From: Prionace glauca
Lineage: Eukaryota > Chordata > Chondrichthyes > Carcharhiniformes > Carcharhinidae
Length of the DNA stretch: 64,000 bases
Direction of reading: 5' to 3'
NCBI GenBank assembly: GCA_037974335.1
Contig: CM075760.1
Span: 18,942,960 to 19,006,959, forward strand
Below the pieces are notes generated by a model. It was not told the DNA's origin and ran no database searches. It saw nothing but the letters and a program-made list of their open reading frames with translations. Shown here one piece after another: positions 53,401-62,394 of this stretch. The stretch's first letter is position 1. Every line of letters starts with the position of its first letter. Made by a program: the position numbers and the translations under genes.

Positions 53401-53650
53401 GTTCTCATTCAGGAAGCAGAAACTGTGAGATTAACAAAGCAGAATGGAGAAAGTCTCAGTTTGAGAGGCGGCACCGCCGGGGGAATGGAGAGCTGGAGTT
53501 CACTCAGAAAAACAGCAAAGTTTAAAAACAACGGGTTTTGAAAACGTCAGCGGGAATCTCAACCTAAAACAAAACAATTTTCACTTGTCCGTGAAAGATT
53601 AGCAGATGACAGGCAGCGCCGTGTATTACTGTGCACTGAGAGCCACAGAG
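53401..53650 (+). pseudogene. T-cell-receptor-like V segment relic
   Basis: From 53531 the frame reads TGFENVSGNLNLKQNNF, HLSVKD, one stop, then QMTGSAVYYCALR ending at 53641: a V-domain framework 3 with the conserved D-x-A-V-Y-Y-C (53606-53641) and a TCR alpha/delta-like CALR end. A CACAGAG at 53644, a heptamer-like sequence, follows directly, but no nonamer is convincing at 12 or 23 bases. Upstream, 53418-53465 in another frame reads TVRLTKQNGESLSLR, like a framework 1 but lacking the following Cys. The middle part with CDR1 and the conserved Trp is not recognisable. It is a broken host V segment; whether it came from a TCR or another V family needs a search. Confidence 0.65.
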
Positions 53651-53659
53651 AATGAGGTT

Positions 53660-54235
53660 CCCGCCGGCCTCATAGATAATCTGGCACATGGTGATAATCA
53701 ATGATTCAATGTCAGGACAACACATAGGGTTAAACATCAGAGAAAATGTACTCATAGTGAACGTGCCAATATAGTCCTGTCTAGGTGCTTTCCCTCACTG
53801 AGGTTCAGGATTGTCACTGTTGGGGAATTTGACATATGCTCATAATTTACTCATATTTCTATCGGATCAAGTCCAATCCTTCCCCATTCACACAAACCCG
53901 CAGATCTCCCAGGTGAACAATGCCATCAATCTGTACTTTAAATGTTCCAGATGTTTTGACTGTCTGACAGACCACACCTTTCAAAAGTGATCAAATATCA
54001 AAGGCAGAATCTGAGTTGCTACGTATTGAAGTCGCTGAGTTAAAATTATTGACTGTAACATGTGTACTTTATAAACAAAAGCCCCCAGTTACAAACAGTC
54101 GAGATAACAATATTTGGCAGATTAAAGTCCACAAATGCTGATCCGGTGAGTTTGTTTTCACCAGTTTCGACTTTCACTCGAGGTGTCAGAACTGCTTTGT
54201 AGAAAGTTAAACAATTTTATTTTGCTGTTGACTGA
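53660..54235. other. Unassigned sequence between V relic and tRNA-Pro-like gene
   Basis: AT-rich sequence without a recognised repeat, exon or tRNA. Confidence 0.4.
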
Positions 54236-54241
54236 CGTACG

Positions 54242-54325
54242 GGCTCATTGGTCTAGGGGTATGATTCTCACTTAGAATATGGTAAGGTATGCGAGAGGTC
54301 CCGGGTTCAAATCCCGGACAAGCCC
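54242..54325 (+). tRNA. tRNA-Pro-like gene with insertion in the anticodon loop
   Basis: The D arm (TTGGTCTAGGGGTATGATTC) and T arm (CCCGGGTTCAAATCCCGG) are exactly those of vertebrate tRNA-Pro. The anticodon arm, normally CTCGC-TTAGGGT-GCGAG, reads CTCAC-TTAG...-GCGAG with about 12 extra bases (AATATGGTAAGG) at the place where tRNA introns lie. The acceptor GGCTCAT/ACAAGCC has two mismatches, both explained by loss of CpG. It may be an intron-like insertion or, more likely, a pseudogene. Confidence 0.65.
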
Positions 54326-54739
54326 TTCGTTCGCGTCTTTTTGACCAAGTCAAATATCCTGATCTGTTTAAGGTGCAAATGGCGGGATGGCTTTTTGCTG
54401 ACTGGCTCCGAAAAAAATGGCACAGAGTTTTCGAGCACGGGAAGAGCCCACTCAGACACCCACATGGCAGGAGCCCACACTCATCATGTCCGCGTCTGCC
54501 ATGTGACATCTGAACGGGAAACATTCGTTCTGATTCTCGCTCCACAGATAGTGGCAGAAATACAAATAGCACCCAGTATTTTCTGATTTTATTTCAGATT
54601 TCGAAAGCCCGCAATATGTTCCGTTCTATTAGGCTTTATGTTTTGGGCTAGCAAGTGCTGACAAGTGGCAAGTAACATTCGCGCCACACAAGTGCCAGAC
54701 AATGTCCATCACCAATAAGAGAAAATCTAATCACAGCCC

Positions 54740-54900
54740 CTTGATATTCAATAGTTTTTCCATAACTGAATCGCCCACTGTTAGCAGGTGAGAATGATCT
54801 CTCCCCACTGTGACTGCGCCGACGTATCTACAGCTGGGGTGGGTAATCGAATGCTTTCCCACAGTCTCCACATTTCCATGGAGCTGGACAACCAAAGGGA
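54740..54900 (-). pseudogene. C2H2 zinc-finger gene relic
   Basis: The minus strand encodes PWKCGDCGKAFDYPPQL, then a stop, then IRRRSHSGERSFSPANSG. This is a C2H2 finger (C-x2-C-x12-H with the second His lost to SHS) and the HTGE(K/R)PF-type linker. A second finger start (normally CSVCGKGF) is decayed. Only about one finger remains. It joins on the right to the duplicated tRNA-block sequence beginning near 54950, which at 42245 lacks the finger. Confidence 0.7.
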
Positions 54901-55280
54901 GCTGGATGAGAGGCAGCGACAGAAACGGGAAGAGAAGAGACATGATAGCGTTTGGTAAATGACTTGTGCCCGTTACCCTCCGTGATGAATTCCTGCCGTG
55001 TGTTACCTTCCAAGTTTCACAGGAGCCACAGTGATGAGATTGGTGGGATTTGGAAATTGAAAGTGTCACATGAGCAGTTTGCGGGACTATTTCACCTCAC
55101 TGTCCATTTCCTGTTCCAGCTAACAGGAATCACTGCTTTTATTGGCTGAAACTATCACTTGTGTGAGATATAAACATGGCAACGTGAAGGATAAACTTGC
55201 ATTTGGTGAAAAAAACAGAAATAAAACAAAAGGCAGGTGGCTCATGGATCAATTATCATTTTATAAACCTTGCCCCACCT

Positions 55281-55352
55281 TCCCTGGTGGTCTAGTGGTT
55301 AGGATTCGGCGCTTTCACCGCCGTGACCCCGGTACGATTCACGCTCAGGGAA
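55281..55352 (+). pseudogene. tRNA-Glu (TTC) pseudogene
   Basis: The acceptor, D arm and anticodon arm (CGGCG-CTTTCAC-CGCCG) are intact, but the T arm reads CCCCGGTACGATTCACGCT, breaking the B box and the T stem. Confidence 0.85.
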
Positions 55353-55677
55353 TGTAGATTTATTGTTGTACAACAATCCTGTGTTACTTCCCGGTCTGCA
55401 CCAGTTCTGTCGGGATCAGCATCAGGAAGATTTCCTCTTTAGGATCTGAATTGGAAATGTCACATTTAAAGAGCAAAGAAAAAAGAGTGCGACAGGCTAC
55501 AAAGCGCTGATGTTACAAAATGCGGATGATTATTGGAAGAAAGATGAAAATGATGCATTAATGAATGGGTAGAAATCATTGCTCCCTTAGATATTTGCGG
55601 GACTAACGCTTTTAAATGTTGACACAGCCTAGTTGAACATTGCAGACAGGTAGTTTTCCTCTGTTGTACCTCTAGCT

Positions 55678-55751
55678 GTTTCTGTAGTGTAGTGGTTATC
55701 ACATTCGCCTCACACGCGCAAGGTCCCCGGTTCGTAAACCGGGCAGGAACA
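55678..55751 (+). tRNA. tRNA-Val (CAC), with one extra T-loop base
   Basis: The anticodon arm TTCGC-CTCACAC-GCGCA gives anticodon CAC, where the paralogues at 36176 and 41036 have AAC. The acceptor GTTTCTG/CAGGAAC has one wobble pair. The T loop reads TTCGTAAA, eight bases instead of seven, which also alters the B box. It may be a recently damaged tRNA-Val(CAC). Confidence 0.7.
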
Positions 55752-56793
55752 TTCATTAAGCTTTCTCATGTTGGATAAGGGAAAATTGTTAAATTTAAGT
55801 TTACTGCTCAACATTATCCGAACCTCGATATTAAAGACATGTTATCATTGCTCTGATTTCACCCTCAAATACCTTCTGTGAAATAAGGAGCACTGATGGG
55901 AATGTTCGATGTTGATAGCGAGCATTTATTCCCATCCCGTTCATTCTCCAACAGAATTTAATGGGTTTCTAGGTGCAGACTCATATGGTTAATCACCATC
56001 TGAAATATCTGATAGTAGTGTGTGCTCAAAAAGACAAATACAAGTGATACTGGAAGTGAACTAGAGGAAATGGCGAACATTTCACAGAAGAATCTTTTTA
56101 AAATCGTTTTTCATCTCTAAGAAACAGGAAAAGCCACTCAGACAGATGAGGGAATCGAGACTCAGCGCGGATCTACTGGATATTCCTGTAACGGGCCGGA
56201 ATTTATGCGCCTGAATGTTTCACGTCCATAATAAAAAACGCTCAAGGATCACGAACAGATAATTCTTGATTCCCCTCCATTTAAATGAAGGTGACTTTGT
56301 TTAAAAGCTGACGATAGTAAATCTGAAAATTGTGATCTATATTAACCGGTGATTCGATTGGTTCTCTTGGTCAGTTATGGTTGAAATTCAGCGATGTTCA
56401 AGTTCAGAAATATTCAGTTCATAATGAAGACATATGTGTTAAATAATGCATTGATACAAAATATTGTATGATTTGTATGAAGTCAGAAATACTGAATTTT
56501 ATGAAAAAATTGACAAAATAGTGTACATTCTCTAAGACATGTTGAATTTTGTCTAAAATGTATTTGAGGTTAGCATTTATTTAATATCCTAATCTTATTA
56601 AATTATTTTTTTCCCGGAAAAAAATAACTTAAAATAGTCGGTTGCTGTTCATTAGCAATCTCCTAACATTACGTTCTCCAGAGAAGCTGAAAATATGCTT
56701 GCCAGCATTTGTCTGAGTAATTATAAAGCTATTAAATAACTTTTTCATCGAAAGTAACAAGGAATTTGTGAACACTTTTTAAAAATTTGCACT

Positions 56794-56853
56794 GAGCGAA
56801 CCAAGAATCTTCTGATCCATAGTCAGACGCGTTACCCATTGCGCCACCGGCCC
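56794..56853 (-). pseudogene. tRNA-Arg relic, 3' truncated
   Basis: Minus-strand GGTGGCGCAATGGGTAACGC and GTCTGACTATGGATCAGAAG follow tRNA-Arg(ACG) closely, with the anticodon ACG changed to ATG, a CpG transition. It breaks off after TTGGTTCGCTC like the copy at 30808. Confidence 0.8.
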
Positions 56854-57121
56854 ACATGGGAAAGTGGGATAGTTGTTACATATTAGCTCCACGTTTCGGA
56901 AGTTTCAGGCAGAAACATTGTGAAAAAGTTTGCGTTTACTTGTGAGGAAAAGGTCCATTATGGGATTGTCTTTATTCATTTACGATCATCTCTAATTGCC
57001 CTTGAATTGAGTAACAGCAGCTGAACGGGCTGGCAAATTCTCCTCTCGATTCGGACTTGGTGATAAACTGAAATGAAACGCCCTTCAGCCAATCCATCAT
57101 CTGTATTTGCAAATTAAAACA

Positions 57122-57193
57122 AGGTTCTGCCGAGATTTGAACTCGGATCGCTGGATTCAGAGTCCAGAGTGCTCACCATTACACCACAGAACC
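57122..57193 (-). tRNA. tRNA-Gln (CTG)
   Basis: A 72-base cloverleaf identical in anticodon, D arm and T arm to that at 31137; the acceptor 3' strand reads GGCAGAACC against GGTTCTG, which restores a full acceptor pairing. So this copy is structurally better than its duplicate. Confidence 0.93.
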
Positions 57194-57588
57194 TAACACG
57201 TGCGCACACCCTGAAAATCGTGGATCAATACTTGTGCCAATTTGAACAGCAGGGAGAAATATCAGTCCCGTTGCACAATTATTCGTATATATATTTCCTT
57301 TGCTGGTTCCTCCTGTAAAAGCGAGTAGGCTACTTTCCACTGCATTAAATTTCACCGTAACTGACCACATTCAAACACCAATGTTTGCATCGAACTGACA
57401 TAAACCTTACTGCAGTAAATCCACTGAACAACATCAGCTTATCACAGCTCTGCTTTCATCACACTGGAAGCCAATGTGAAAATATGAACAATTTCAAATC
57501 TTAACAGACAGGAAGGAGTGTGTGAGTGCGGACAATTGGCGCTGTGCACATTCCTGTAACCAGTATCTGGGAGAATCAGGCAGATGGG

Positions 57589-57635
57589 ATCCTGGGGGTC
57601 TCGTGGTTGGATTCAGCGCTTTCAGATGTCGCAGA
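57589..57635 (+). pseudogene. tRNA-Glu relic
   Basis: TCCTGGGGGTCTCGTGGTTG followed by GATTCAGCGCTTTCAG. It corresponds to 31790 and 53002. Confidence 0.6.
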
Positions 57636-58251
57636 CTGGCCTCGATATGTGAAGATTTAATGCATTTTTTAACGTAAAAGTAAAAGGCTTTTGGGTTTTC
57701 CTTTATCCGACTTGCCAAGGACTTCTCGTGCCCCCTCCTAGCTCTCCTAAGCCCTATTTTGTAACTCATTCCGAACTAACTTGTAACCCTATATAGGTGT
57801 TATCAAGTGTTGAAAGTGGAAGCTTGGCCTGGTGTCGCACTGGGTAGCAGCTTTGAAGAAATGTAGTAACTTAAAGCTTTTGCAGAATGGTATGATGTGT
57901 ATTGTGGTGATATGAGCTGAGTGGAAGAGACAGTGTGCAAGTAATTTGAACACGTTTTAAGTGTGTTTAGACTGATGTGGTGAAAGCAGAGGCATATTTG
58001 GGAGAATGAGGCTGGGTGAGAGGGGGACTGTTGCAGAGTGCTTGTGTTTTGGAGGAAGGGTGAAAGTTTGAGATGCGGTTGTGAATGAAAGGAAGGTGTT
58101 GAACAGCATGAGAGGCTTGTGCGATGTTGCGTGTGAGATTTGAGTGAGAGCATTTGTGGGCATTTGGGGAATGAAAGGATAAAGTAAGGAATTACAATGC
58201 TGCTGAGTGTAAAGGAAGAGAGAGCATGTGGGAATAGCTTTAGCAAGAGCA

Positions 58252-58322
58252 GCATTGGTGGTTCAGTGGTAGAATTCTCGCTTCCCACGCGGGAGACCCG
58301 GGTTCGATTCCCGGCCAATGCA
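58252..58322 (+). tRNA. tRNA-Gly (CCC)
   Basis: A 71-base cloverleaf with a consensus acceptor GCATTGG/CCAATGC, D arm GGTTCAGTGGTAGAA, anticodon arm CTCGC-TTCCCAC-GCGGG (anticodon CCC) and T arm CCGGGTTCGATTCCCGG. Its duplicate partner at 32450 reads GCC. The loop differs by two bases (CTGCCAC against TTCCCAC). Confidence 0.92.
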
Positions 58323-58747
58323 AAGTCCCTTCTTTCTCCGTGCGCTCTGTTTATTGAAGTGAACATCCTATTAAAATTAGGAGAAAACAAGGAGCAATAT
58401 TAAATCTTGGAAGAAATCCTGAGAGAAATGGATCGCAATATTCGGAAGCAGGTGTAGTGGTGACTGGTGTTATTGATGATTGAGTGGCAAGTATTGGATC
58501 GTGAGGCTACTTGTGGTTCGTTCCCTTGCCTCCTGTTGAATTCCTCCCTGTGATAAGAGACACGGATTCATTTTACCTGCACGTTCATAGGAGAAAGGGA
58601 ATAACCAACACACTACAGCAGTGCTGCGGAACCTAACGAGACTTGTATAGAATTGTAAACATGCTGCAGTTCTGGAACAGGTTTTCAGAAATAGAATTGT
58701 GGTCATTGACACACTAGTTCAGAAGATGTTAAACAGCTGTTGTCTCA

Positions 58748-58768
58748 GTCTCTGTGGCGCAATTGGTC

Positions 58769-58804
<36 letters not shown>

Positions 58805-58821
58805 GAGACCACTCAGAGACG
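58748..58821 (+). tRNA. tRNA-Asn (GTT)
   Basis: A 74-base cloverleaf with acceptor GTCTCTG/CAGAGAC fully paired, anticodon GTT, and T arm GTGGTTCGAGACCAC. An ATTTTATC terminator-like run follows. Duplicate of 33301. Confidence 0.94.
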
Positions 58822-59305
58822 GATTTTATCTAATCTTCTCACTGTCAGCATTCACAGGTCAACTGTTGCCTGCTTGAACTCATTGAAAAGTCTGGAACTA
58901 CGAGAGAGAGTTTGGTAGTGTATAAGCTGAGACATTGTATATGCCTCTGAAATTGTGTGTGCCCTTGTATCTTTAGAGTTACCAGGATCTCTATATGTCT
59001 GCGTCTGAATCTGTGTATGCCCCCCTGTTTCTCTGTAGGCTCCAATACGTGTGTGTGTGTGTGTATGTGTGTGTATCCTTGTAAATGTCTGATTCTTTGT
59101 GCCTTTTTTAAGACTAAACCGTGAAAATGTCTGACAAACGAATTGCAGAGGGCAGAAATGTTTACCCACTAAGATTCTGAATTTGATTAACGTCTGATAA
59201 CTGCATTGAATGTACAATTTGAAGTTTCAAATAATCCCAACTTCAATCTCCAGACATTAACTGTCAATGGGAAATGAAGAACACGGTTTATCTAAGGTGT
59301 CTGGT

Positions 59306-59314
59306 TATAAAAAG
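59306..59314 (+). promoter_or_regulatory. TATA-box-like element, copy B
   Basis: GGTTATAAAAAGGGCG as at 33877, with conserved flanks GATCCTTCTATAATCTCC and GGACAATATCGTTCAATA. No convincing coding exon follows. Confidence 0.4.
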
Positions 59315-60139
59315 GGCGAATGCGCCAGCCGAGATCCTTCTATAATCTCCAATCTCGGACAATATCGTTCAATATTCATATTTCAGTAACCGGTTCGCAG
59401 ACTCAAAAGCACCAGCGTCTGCAGTTACAGTGGTCCACCAGCAGATGGTGGTGTTGTATCACTTTAATCGCAAGGTTCGTGCAGCAGGTTTGAGGAATAA
59501 TTATTTCCCTGTTTCCATGGAAAGGGAACAATTAGTTATGAATGGCGTTAATATCTCTGTGAGTAACATTTACAGGGAAATCTGGCCAAGGATGGCGAAT
59601 TTAATACTTGCCTTCCGGCTAGTGAACATGTCGATTACAAGCTAATTATTGTGTAACCTTGCATTTTAGTGATTTAAAGATTTGTCTATTCTCTCATCCA
59701 GACATTATCAAATAATATTTCATTATAATTGGACACATATCTACTTTTCGCTGGATTTTCTATTCCTCGGTGCTCATTTTTCTTCCTTAGTCCGTTTAGA
59801 AATCCAGCCGAACCCTGCCTCTATATTGTGTTCTGTGTATATTTAAAATGTAGTTGCTTGTTATAATGTTTAATTCAGCACAATTCGAGCCCTAACTCAC
59901 TCTGATCTATAACACACACTGTAAATTGCATGAGAGTCTCAAAATGACTAACTGTGCACTGAATTTAGTTATTAGCTCATTATACCAATCTCACTGTCGA
60001 AAGCTGAAACGGGATTTTATTCAGTGTAATCGCAGGCAATCCAATTTTCTGTTCCGAGCTGCAATCTGACTCTGAATGTAACTCAATGGGAGTTTGGGGC
60101 TAATATTTCATGGACATCATCATCTCAGCATCCATCACA

Positions 60140-60290
60140 ATTTCCCATGCCCTCCGCACCCCTCCCCCCCCCCGGCGCCCCCAGCGCCTCCCTTCCCCCC
60201 ACCTCCATCCCCCAACAAATGCTACACCAGCCACCACCTTCCCCCCCCCCCCCCCTCCACTCCCCACCCCACGCCCCGGCCGCAGACCAA
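60140..60290. repeat. C-rich simple sequence
   Basis: Runs of CCCCCC with CCTCC and CCACC motifs; a G-run follows at 60388-60400. Proline-rich and glycine-rich frames across it are artefacts. Confidence 0.85.
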
Positions 60291-60299
60291 CACCATTTA

Positions 60300-61005
60300 T
60301 TAATCTCGATTCCACGTCTTTAATTCACCATCATTAGTTTTAATAGTGACATTTATCAAGGAGTTGGAGCGATGGAGGGTGAGAGGGGGGGGGGGGGCAA
60401 AGTACGCGGGGGTTCAGTGAGGTTTCAGAACTGGCGGAGTCACCAACTCCCACCCACTTTGACACGGTGCTACTCCATTCTGGAACAGGATTGATGATAA
60501 ACTGTCAGCTAAACAGAACATTATACTCACCGTGTAATCAGTTTCTGGAGGTGAATGTATCTGAAAGCAAAGGAAGGGAATATCATTTGCTGCAGGTGAT
60601 AGAATGACTGTGTGACTATATCTGTAGTGACAGTGACCTGGGATGAAGCAATGGAGACAGTAATGATGATCAGTGAGATACAAATCTCAGATATCACAGC
60701 AGAACTGTGAAAAGCTCATGTTGTTCAGCAGATTTCCCAGAAGAAGCTATAGAAGAGGCAGAGGCTGCGAATGATCTTTGAGTGTGGTGAGCTGCAGTGA
60801 AATGTAGTGGAGTAGAATGTATTATTATTCATTTTGACAGGAGGAAGCAGCAAGGGGAATGAAATTATAAATTGCCGGGATTGGGCCAATGGGTTTATTT
60901 TGTTTCTCCAGGTAGTTCAAACTGACACAATGATCGCTCCTGTTTTCCATCGGGAAGGAATTTCAGACCCTGCTAAATCTTGGGCTGATCGGCAGCAACA
61001 AAACC
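60300..61005. other. Flank of tRNA-Glu(CTC); partly homologous to tRNA-Gln flanks
   Basis: ACAGGAGGAAGCAGCAAGGG at 60837 resembles the minus-strand sequence beside the tRNA-Gln genes (ACAGGAGGAACCAGCAAGGG near 31325 and 57310), in inverted orientation. No other feature was found. Confidence 0.5.
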
Positions 61006-61009
61006 TACA

Positions 61010-61081
61010 TCCCCTGAGCGGGAATCGAACCCGGGCCGCGGCGGTGAGAGCGCCGAATCCTAACCACTAGACAACCAGGGA
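61010..61081 (-). tRNA. tRNA-Glu (CTC)
   Basis: A 72-base cloverleaf on the minus strand: acceptor TCCCTGG/TCAGGGG, D arm TCTAGTGGTTAGGA, anticodon arm CGGCG-CTCTCAC-CGCCG (anticodon CTC), T arm CCGGGTTCGATTCCCGC with one mismatched pair. It is the only CTC copy; the others have TTC. Confidence 0.9.
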
Positions 61082-61195
61082 AGATGCGAGCAGCAACTTT
61101 AATCTGACCGATACATTGCAGCGTTTTTCAAATGCTCAAGAATGGTTTGTCGAGGAAAAAGAAACTCATGTTTTGATAGAACAGGAATGACTCCT

Positions 61196-61390
61196 TCAGC
61201 CAACAGCAAATTACAGCAGATGCTGAAACTTAAAGGAACAACTTAAAATGCTGGAAAATCTCACCAGGCATGACGGCTTCTCTGGAGAGAGAATGTAAGA
61301 CAATGTAATTGAGTCTAAACTGCCCTCTGAAATGGCCCAACAACATAGTTAGTTCAGTGGGAAATAGGGATAAACAACAAATGCTGACAA
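61196..61390. mobile_element. Dispersed repeat fragment (minus) and SINE tail (plus)
   Basis: CAGCAAATTACAGCAGATGC and AATGCTGGAAAATCTCACCAGGC at 61201-61285 are the inverted form of the repeat at 23525. Then AACTGCCCTCTGAAATGGCC and AACAAATGCTGAC at 61318-61390 are the tail of the second SINE family (12850). Confidence 0.6.
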
Positions 61391-61535
61391 TGAAATCTAT
61401 ATTGTGTTAGCAGTATTTTGTGACATAATTAATAATTTTCATTTTGTTTCATTTCATGTCAGACAGGGTGACATATTTGGGGCACTTATTATTTAAAACC
61501 TCAGCCCTTTAACTATTTAGAAAGTTATGGTTAAT

Positions 61536-62100
61536 AAGAGCATAAGAACATAAGAAATAGGAGCAGGAGTAGGCCATCTAGCCCCTCGAGCCTGCCCCGC
61601 CATTCAATAAGATCATGGCTGATCTGTCGTGGCTCAGTTCCACTTTCCCGCCCTCTCCCCATAACCCTTAACCCTCTTATCAAAAACCCATCAACACGCG
61701 TCTTAAAAATATTTTGCGAGGCAGCCTCCCCCACTTCAACGGGCAGAGAATTCCAGAGATTCACCACCCTTTGAGTGAGGAAGTTCCTCCTCAACTCCGT
61801 TCTAAAACGCCCCCCCTTTATCTTGAGGCTGTGCCCCTTAGTCCTACTGTCTTCTTTGAGCGGGAAGAGTCTCTCCACCTCTATCCTATCCATCCCATTC
61901 ATCACCTTATACGTCTCAATGAGATCTCCCCTCATTCTTCTAAACTCCAACGAGTACAAGCCTAGTTTATTCAGCCTCTCCTCATAGCTCAACCCCCTCA
62001 ACTCCGGTATCAGGCTCCTCTGCACTCCCTCCAAGGCCAAAATATCCTTGCGTAAGTACGGCGCCCAAAACTGCACACAGTACTCCAGCTGTTCAGCCAG
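61536..62100 (-). mobile_element. 5'-truncated CR1-like LINE (TTCTTATG family)
   Basis: An open minus-strand frame carries LEYCVQFWAPYLRKDILAL, SYEERLNKLGLYSLEFRRM, GDLIETYKVMNGMDRIEVER and WNSLPVEVGEAAS, then the UTR and GGCCTACTCCTGCTCC-TATTTCTTATGTTCTTATG. The sequence is close to that at 9401-11027, and the frame stays open, so it is young. It inserted beside the repeat fragment at 62100-62260. Confidence 0.88.
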
Positions 62101-62394
62101 AGAAAAGTGATCCACTGTGATCCAAAAGAAGGAATTGTAGTTGCTGCAAATCCCACCTCAAAACGGAAAATGCTGGAAGATTCATCAGTTTCAACAGTTT
62201 CTGTGGAGGGAAAGAGAGGGAATGATACAGGTTGCTGACCTTTGACCCTAACTGGAAGAAATTGATGATTTAATGGTTTACAGACAAGTACAGAGTCAAG
62301 GAAAATAGAGAGGGAGAGGAGGAAAGTACTAATAGTCTTTTTATAGGATGGAAGGCTGGAGTGATTGAATTACAATGGAGGTGATTGTTGGTAT

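Larger units (their letters stand above)
54950..56100. repeat. Duplicated tRNA-Glu/tRNA-Val block
   Basis: From AATGACTTGTGCCCGTTACC the sequence follows 42245-42800 through a tRNA-Glu and its 3' flank, and then 40800-41400 through tRNA-Val and its 3' flank. In 35640-36640 the same order Glu, Val is found. So at least three related Glu/Val blocks exist in the window. Confidence 0.8.
56482..59916. repeat. Segmental duplication copy B (tRNA-Arg relic, Gln, Gly, Asn)
   Basis: About 3.4 kb, collinear and in the same orientation as 30500-34511, 26 kb away. It lacks the two insertions found in copy A. The left border follows ATTTGTATGAAGTC and the right border precedes ACACACTGTAAATTGC. Confidence 0.92.

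Noticed and set aside
53644-53682. Recombination signal after the V relic
   Set aside because: A heptamer-like CACAGAG is present, but neither the 12- nor the 23-base position has a nonamer resembling ACAAAAACC.
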